Source: Brevibacillus_H ginsengisoli
GTDB taxonomy: Bacteria; Bacillota; Bacilli; Brevibacillales; Brevibacillaceae
Direction of reading: 5' to 3'
Assembly: GCF_050113715.1 (NCBI RefSeq)
Contig: NZ_JBNJQR010000016.1
Location: 1-17,295, forward strand
DNA length: 17,295 nt
Of this stretch, positions 13,267 to 17,295 are shown one piece after another. Each line of letters starts with the position of its first letter. Position 1 is the first letter of the stretch. Under the pieces are notes generated by a model, which was given only the letters and a program-made list of their open reading frames with translations, did not search any database and was not told the origin of the DNA. Both the position numbers and the translations under genes were made by a program.

Positions 13267-14976
13267 ATGTTTATAAAAAATTTAAAAGTGAGAAATAAAC
13301 TTTTGTTCTTAGTTTTAACTGCGGTACTGTTTATCGGAGGGGTTGGTTTTACAGGTTACATCTATATGAACCAAATGGCTCAAAACTCCAGTTCTATGTA
13401 TACAGATCGCCTCTCTTCAATCAAGTTGATGTCTCAATTCCGTATTAATAACCGTGCGCTGGACGAGTCATTATTAGAATTGATGATTACGAGGAATCAA
13501 CAGGAAAATCAAGAATTGAATAAGACTATTGATGATAAGATAAACGAAAACGATAAAATTTTGGCCAATTATGAAGGGACAAAGCTGGATCAGTTTGAAG
13601 TCGAAAGTCTACAGAAATTGAAAGACGAATACCGACAATTTTTGAGTGATTCGCACCAAATTCGCAATCTGGCCGTGGGTAATAGAAATGTGGAAGCGTA
13701 TGATCAATACCATAACATTTTGAAGAGCATAAGAAATGACGTGAATCAGTTGGCTAATCAGTTGGGGGATTACAACGAAAAAGTAGCTGATCAATTAAAT
13801 CAGGAAAACACAAATTACTACAATTTTGCTGTTACAGTCATGATTGCCATTATCCTTGTCACGATTGTTTTATGTTCGGGTATAGGTGTGTTAATTGCCC
13901 GCAATATTGTTACTCCCGTAAAGGAAATGCATGATCTGATGGAGAAGGCAGAGGGTGGTGACTTCACCGTTCAGGGCACGTACCGTTCTAAAGACGAAGT
14001 GGGAATGCTGACTCTGACTTTTAACCAAATGATAAACGGCTTACAAGGGGTAATCAAACAAGTTGCCGAAACATCCGAAATGGTGGCCGCCTCTGCCGAA
14101 GAATTGACGGCAAGTGCTGAACAGACAAGTAAGGCATCTGAACAGATCGCCTCTTCCGTTCAAGAGGTGGCTGTGGGTACAGATAGACAGGTACAGAGTG
14201 TGCAGGATGCTTCCAGAACAATGAATGATATGGTGTCTGGAGTACAGCAAATTGCGGTCAATGCCCAACATGTTTCTACAACCACTATACAAACAGCTGA
14301 AAAAGTGGAGGAAGGTAACGAAGCAATACAATTGGCTGTGAAACAAATCGCCTCCATCCAGGATAATGTCAATCATTTGGCAAGTGTGGTTAAAGGTCTG
14401 GGAGAGAGATCAACAGAAATCGGCCAAATCATTGACTTGATTACTGAAATTTCAGGACAGACGAATTTGTTGGCGTTAAACGCAGCCATCGAAGCTGCAA
14501 GAGCTGGGGAACACGGACGTGGATTTGCTGTAGTTGCCGATGAAGTGCGAAAATTGGCGGAACAATCGGCGGGTTCAGCACAGCAAATCTCTCGATTGAT
14601 TTCTACAATACGGGACGAAACCGCCAAAGCGGTCTATTCAATGGAGAATACGGTAGATGAAGTGGCGGAGGGAATCAACTTGGTTAATACGGCTGGAGAG
14701 TCTTTTAACCAAATTCATTATTCTATTACAGATGTAGCTAACCAGATTAAACAAGTCTCCTCTGCTGTTCAACAACTGTCAACAGGAACAGACCAGATTA
14801 CTCAATCTATCGATTTGGTGGCTGAAGTAGCAGAAATCAGTGCTGCAGGTACACAAAACATTTCAGCCGCAACTGAAGAGCAGTTAGCCTCTATGGAAGA
14901 GATTACTGTTTCATCAACCTCTCTATCAAAAATGGCAGAGGGGTTACAAAATCTTGTAGGTGGGTTTAAGATATAA
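13267..14976 (+). CDS. methyl-accepting chemotaxis protein
   Basis: A 569-aa transmembrane chemoreceptor. TM1 is at about residues 12-34. An extracytoplasmic helical sensor of about 150 residues (35-185) looks like a four-helix-bundle MCP domain. TM2 is at about 187-210 and a HAMP linker at 211-264 (IVTPVKEMHDLMEKAEGGDF, then DEVGMLTLTFNQM). The rest is the coiled-coil signalling domain. The highly conserved tip contacting CheA/CheW is at about 395-435 (ISGQTNLLALNAAIEAARAG and GRGFAVVADEVRKLAEQS). Gln/Glu pairs along the coiled coil are possible methylation sites. No C-terminal CheR-tethering pentapeptide is seen. The ligand cannot be inferred. AAAGGAGGAGG precedes ATG 13267. It stands alone between the repeats and the yhbH remnant. 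Confidence 0.95.
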   Translation: MFIKNLKVRNKLLFLVLTAVLFIGGVGFTGYIYMNQMAQNSSSMYTDRLSSIKLMSQFRINNRALDESLLELMITRNQQENQELNKTIDDKINENDKILANYEGTKLDQFEVESLQKLKDEYRQFLSDSHQIRNLAVGNRNVEAYDQYHNILKSIRNDVNQLANQLGDYNEKVADQLNQENTNYYNFAVTVMIAIILVTIVLCSGIGVLIARNIVTPVKEMHDLMEKAEGGDFTVQGTYRSKDEVGMLTLTFNQMINGLQGVIKQVAETSEMVAASAEELTASAEQTSKASEQIASSVQEVAVGTDRQVQSVQDASRTMNDMVSGVQQIAVNAQHVSTTTIQTAEKVEEGNEAIQLAVKQIASIQDNVNHLASVVKGLGERSTEIGQIIDLITEISGQTNLLALNAAIEAARAGEHGRGFAVVADEVRKLAEQSAGSAQQISRLISTIRDETAKAVYSMENTVDEVAEGINLVNTAGESFNQIHYSITDVANQIKQVSSAVQQLSTGTDQITQSIDLVAEVAEISAAGTQNISAATEEQLASMEEITVSSTSLSKMAEGLQNLVGGFKI

Positions 14977-15161
14977 TTCCGTATTAAATATGATACATCA
15001 TAGGTAATGCTTTCGTTTACGTGAGATCCCTTCACCTTCTTTTTCTTTAATAATTTTAAACATGTACTTTGTAACAGTTAAGTAGACATGGCCATTTTTG
15101 AAACTCCATGAAGGTAGGGGGAAGAAAGTGAGTCGTAAAAAGTCCAAAGCCAAGTTTTTAA

Positions 15162-15300
15162 TACAACCGCCACTCCACGTTGATGAGCGCCTACCGCAAC
15201 ATCAAGGAGCCGAAGTTCATGCACTGCGTGATCCACGAGAAGGGTGAAGTGTATAAGGCGCTGAGGACTTTCTTTTGGGAAGAAGGAAGTGTTGACGTAG
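15162..15300 (+). pseudogene. yhbH: 3' remnant of a second yhbH gene
   Basis: These 139 bp match the last 45 codons and the stop of the intact yhbH (11860-11997), with about 16 base differences in 138 aligned positions. Most changed codons are synonymous (AGG/CGC, AGC/TCC, ACC/ACG, CTG/TTG, CCA/CCG, GGC/GGT, GAG/GAA, CGG/AGG); only three change an amino acid (H to N, R to H, A to V). One extra T in the run 15273-15276 shifts the frame just before GKKE. The homology starts abruptly at 15162. Upstream a GTG at 15128 with AGGGGG would read into the fragment in another frame (39 codons, starting MSRKKSKAKF), which is probably accidental or the start of a truncated gene. Confidence 0.85.
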
Positions 15301-15311
15301 GGTAAGATAAG

Positions 15312-15344
15312 GTCGCTTTGTCGTTGAGACGGAGCGGCTTTTTT
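15312..15344 (+). terminator. third copy of the yhbH terminator (copy C)
   Basis: GTCGCTTTGTC (15312-15322), loop GTTGA, GACGGAGCGGC (15328-15338), then TTTTTTA. It sits 11 nt after the stop of the yhbH remnant, closer than at the intact gene. The stem sequence equals copy A; only the loop differs. Confidence 0.85.
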
Positions 15345-15354
15345 ATTCATTTGC

Positions 15355-15462
15355 AGATTCGATCCCGAAGAGGAGGAGTTATTGAAGAAACGGGCAGAAT
15401 TACGTAATAACGGCCTTCAGGTTAATGGGTGGACATTTAAAAGCTATTATGGTAAAAAATAA
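15355..15462 (+). other. short open frame, possible gene-end remnant
   Basis: The frame ...DPEEEELLKKRAELRNNGLQVNGW then TFKSYYGKK ends at TAA 15460-15462. It is polar, has protein-like composition and no ATG. TTG at 15382 follows GAGGAGGAG by only 3 nt, too close for a good start. It may be the C-terminal end of a lost gene or chance. I recognise no family. Confidence 0.25.
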
Positions 15463-15482
15463 AACCAGTCTCAGACTGGTTT
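15452..15482 (-). terminator. terminator of adhB
   Basis: Read on the minus strand: AAACCAGTC, loop TGA, GACTGGTTT (a perfect 9-bp stem, 15462-15482), then TATTTTTTACC. It lies 70 nt beyond the adhB stop. The + strand side lacks a U-tail. Confidence 0.82.
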
Positions 15483-15551
15483 GTCAAACGGAGATAAATA
15501 GGAAATAACTGTCCTAAAAAAGCCCGTGGAAAGAATGGTTAACAAGCTCTT

Positions 15552-16688
15552 CTATGGTTTAAGGACCACTTTTATACAGTCATCTAATTTTTCGTCGAAA
15601 ATTTCGTAAGCATGTTGAGCTTCTTTTAGTGGAATGCGATGAGTAATAATATCTGTTGGATCAAATTCTTGATTCACGATTTGCCTGTACAACTCTGGCA
15701 TATAATGAATAACAGGAGCTTGCCCCATTTTTAACGTAATATTGCGAGCAAACAGATCACCAAGGGGAAAGGCATTGTACCTTAATCCATACACACCTAC
15801 AAGTTGGATTGTGCCGCCCTTGCGCACAGCCTGACTTCCAATTAGAATCGCGCCCATGGAACCTCCTTGAAGCTTCAAGGCTGTTTCAACCTGTTCCATT
15901 ATTGTCATTTTGCCGTCCATACCTACACAGTCTATTACCACATCTGCTCCACCATGTGTCATCTCTTTTAGGTGACTGCCGACATTGTGGAACTTTGTAA
16001 AATCAACGACTTCGACTCTATTTACACGTTTCGCATGATCAAGCCGATACTGGATATAGTCAACAGCAATGACTCTTTTTGCTCCCTTCATCCAAGCAAA
16101 TTTCTGTGTTAAGAGTCCAACGGGACCGCAACCCAATACGATAACCGTGTCGTCAGGTTTTACACCAGCGTTATCCACTCCCCAGTAAGCTGTGGGAATG
16201 ATATCTGATAGAAAAAGAATCTTTTCATCCTCCAGTTCGCAATCTTTCGGAACAACAAAGGGAGTGAAATTCGCGAAAGGAACACGAAGCAGTTCCGCTT
16301 GTCCACCAGCGTAGCCCCCGTATGAGCCTGTATAACCGAAATACCCCCCAGTCTCACCATTTTCATTGGAATTGTCGCATTGGCTCTCTAAATCATGCTG
16401 ACAGAAATAGCATTGTCCGCAAGCAACGGTAAACGGTACAATAACTCTGTCTCCTTTTTTTACTCTTGTTACACCTGGTCCAACCTCTTCTACAATCCCC
16501 ATCGGCTCATGACCGATAATATAATCTTCCTGTAAGTTTTGAACCATCCCATGTACTAGGTGCAAATCAGAACCGCAAATAGCTGTACTGGTAATTCGCA
16601 CAAGAATATCATCATGCTTTTCAATTTTTGCATCAGGAACGTCTTTGACTTGAATATCTTTAATTCCTTGGTAAGTTACGGCTTTCAT
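15552..16688 (-). CDS. adhB: zinc-dependent alcohol dehydrogenase, AdhB-like
   Basis: A 378-aa medium-chain dehydrogenase, the same length as B. subtilis AdhB and similar throughout. Catalytic zinc ligands are C38 (ICGSD) and H60/E61 (GHEPMG), with D162 a possible third. The structural zinc site is C90, C93, C96 and C104. The Rossmann motif GCGPVG is at 186-191, with D209 (VIAVDY) expected to prefer NAD over NADP. The insertion GYFGYTGSYGGYAGGQ is typical of the formaldehyde-dehydrogenase-like branch. The likely role is oxidation of a small aldehyde or alcohol; in B. subtilis the adhA-adhB region responds to aldehydes through the MerR-type regulator AdhR. No adhR or adhA lies in this window. 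ATG 16688 has AAAGGTGAG about 7 nt upstream. Confidence 0.9.
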   Translation of the reverse strand: MKAVTYQGIKDIQVKDVPDAKIEKHDDILVRITSTAICGSDLHLVHGMVQNLQEDYIIGHEPMGIVEEVGPGVTRVKKGDRVIVPFTVACGQCYFCQHDLESQCDNSNENGETGGYFGYTGSYGGYAGGQAELLRVPFANFTPFVVPKDCELEDEKILFLSDIIPTAYWGVDNAGVKPDDTVIVLGCGPVGLLTQKFAWMKGAKRVIAVDYIQYRLDHAKRVNRVEVVDFTKFHNVGSHLKEMTHGGADVVIDCVGMDGKMTIMEQVETALKLQGGSMGAILIGSQAVRKGGTIQLVGVYGLRYNAFPLGDLFARNITLKMGQAPVIHYMPELYRQIVNQEFDPTDIITHRIPLKEAQHAYEIFDEKLDDCIKVVLKP

Positions 16689-16705
16689 CTAAATCTCACC
16701 TTTCT

Positions 16706-16736
16706 TAAGGAACATCTAGATGTAAAATTCCCTTAA
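16706..16736. promoter_or_regulatory. palindromic element in the adhB leader
   Basis: ACATCTAGATGT (16712-16723) is a perfect 12-bp palindrome. It is flanked by TTAAGG (16706-16711) and CCTTAA (16731-16736), giving a second, wider dyad. It lies between the adhB promoter and its ribosome binding site, a position suited to an operator or a leader hairpin. Confidence 0.5.
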
Positions 16737-16743
16737 TTGATTT

Positions 16744-16771
16744 AGTCTATGAGGGTTCGTAATCATGACAA
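16744..16771 (-). promoter_or_regulatory. promoter of adhB
   Basis: On the minus strand, a -35 TTGTCA (16771-16766, 5 of 6), a 16-bp spacer and a -10 TAGACT (16749-16744, 4 of 6), about 55 nt before the start codon. Confidence 0.45.
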
Positions 16772-17003
16772 TACTAAGAATTATAGTGATTTTTCAAAAC
16801 GCACGATTTATTAAACAAGGAGGGATGACCACAGAAATTGAAGATCGTTGGTCAGTAGTACTTTGTAAATAACAAAAGACTTATAAAAGAGATAAACATT
16901 AGGAACTAATGCTAATCCCAAAAACTGTATTTGATATGTTGGTACTAAACGTGATAGATTATTAATCCACCCGCGTGGTGCTAATGTAACCGAGTAGTAG
17001 TTT

Positions 17004-17047
17004 CCAAATATTGAGGGTTGAATTCAGAAAGATAATCATGATATATT
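17004..17047 (+). promoter_or_regulatory. rRNA promoter P1
   Basis: A -35 TTGAAT (17018-17023), an 18-bp spacer and a -10 TATATT (17042-17047). The 19-bp upstream block CCAAATATTGAGGGTTGAA (17004-17022) recurs at P2 with one difference. From 16800 to 17003 I see no gene, only an AAGGAGGG at 16818 next to a 15-codon frame. A further weak promoter is possible (TTGATA 16931, 18 bp, TAGATT 16955). Confidence 0.7.
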
Positions 17048-17112
17048 GTTCTTCCGGCCAACGAGAGCACGAGATTCTGAAATGAAACTCTAGCGATTGA
17101 GTGGCGAACCTA

Positions 17113-17155
17113 CCAAATATTGCGGGTTGAAATGGTGTTTCAAATGTGTTATATT
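17113..17155 (+). promoter_or_regulatory. rRNA promoter P2
   Basis: A -35 TTGAAA (17127-17132), a 17-bp spacer and a -10 TATATT (17150-17155). The block at 17113-17131 repeats that of P1 in 18 of 19 positions. Tandem promoters about 109 bp apart are typical of Bacillales rRNA operons. Confidence 0.75.
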
Positions 17156-17199
17156 ATAAATCTGCCACTCACCACGAGATGGTTGATGAATAAACTAAA

Positions 17200-17215
17200 T
17201 GCTCTTTGAAAACTG
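17200..17215 (+). promoter_or_regulatory. boxA-like antitermination site in the rRNA leader
   Basis: TGCTCTTTGAAAACTG matches the boxA-type sequence found in Bacillus rRNA leaders, where NusB-NusE (S10) bind to prevent premature termination. It lies 45 bp downstream of P2 and 70 bp before 16S. Confidence 0.75.
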
Positions 17216-17284
17216 AACAATAAACGTTTAGTGAATGAAACACTAGCCAAGCAAAACTGTTTTGAAGTTTAGAATCAACTCAAC

Positions 17285-17295
17285 TTTATTGGAGA
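17285..17295 (+). rRNA. 16S rRNA, first bases only
   Basis: The window ends in TTTATTGGAGA, which matches the start of mature 16S rRNA in Bacillales (TTTAT-GGAGA, normally continued by GTTTGATCCTGG). The promoters and boxA upstream support it. Only about 11 nt of the gene are present. Confidence 0.85.

Noticed and set aside
15128..15247. 39-codon frame from GTG 15128 (MSRKKSKAKF...)
   Set aside because: The ribosome binding site is fair, but most of the frame runs out of phase through the yhbH remnant, so the protein is unlikely to be real.
12037..15344. A mobile element or integrative island bounded by the yhbH duplication
   Set aside because: There is no integrase, transposase, terminal inverted repeat or tRNA attachment site in the block; the duplication alone does not show mobility.

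Overview
The window looks like a low-to-mid GC Gram-positive chromosome of the order Bacillales. The reasons are the strong AGGAGG-type ribosome binding sites, the U-tailed hairpin terminators, the sporulation-linked pair prkA-yhbH, and a queG / yhbB / trmL / prkA / yhbH order that recalls the yhb region of Bacillus subtilis. The gene content would suit Brevibacillus or a relative; the genus is inference. The left edge lies inside a tRNA cluster and the right edge is the first bases of a 16S rRNA gene, so this is a chromosomal segment between two stable-RNA loci.

Layout. (1) Positions 1-1077: nine tRNA genes on the + strand, fMet-Asp-Phe-Trp-His-Gln-Gly-Cys-Leu. The last has its own promoter and a hairpin follows it. 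(2) 1110-3224: an NCS2 purine/pyrimidine permease and a convergent B3/B4 (PheT-editing-like) domain gene, which share a bidirectional terminator. (3) 3311-8082: a housekeeping run of rnhA, queG (overlapping), ogt, yhbB (amidase domain), then trmL and a HAD phosphatase. (4) 8083-8931: a gene-poor stretch holding a strongly self-complementary region, a terminator, a 30-codon membrane micro-ORF on the minus strand and the leader of prkA. (5) 8932-11997: the sporulation operon prkA-yhbH. (6) 11998-15550: an accessory, rearranged region with two imperfect direct repeats carrying copies of the yhbH terminator, a broken Nudix hydrolase gene, a large hairpin, a 10-bp phased repeat before a methyl-accepting chemotaxis gene, and a 46-codon remnant of a second yhbH with a third copy of the terminator. 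(7) 15552-16771: an adhB-like zinc dehydrogenase on the minus strand with a palindrome in its leader. (8) 16800-17295: tandem rRNA promoters, a boxA-like antiterminator and the start of 16S rRNA.

How the genes relate: the left half is translation and RNA/DNA maintenance (tRNAs, queuosine synthesis by QueG, wobble 2'-O-methylation by TrmL, R-loop and Okazaki primer removal by RNase HI, alkylation repair by Ogt). PrkA and YhbH are co-transcribed sporulation proteins. I found no phage, CRISPR or defence system. The best candidates for something undescribed are the yhbH-remnant and terminator repeats, the folded region at 8127-8324, and the 30-aa membrane micro-ORF.
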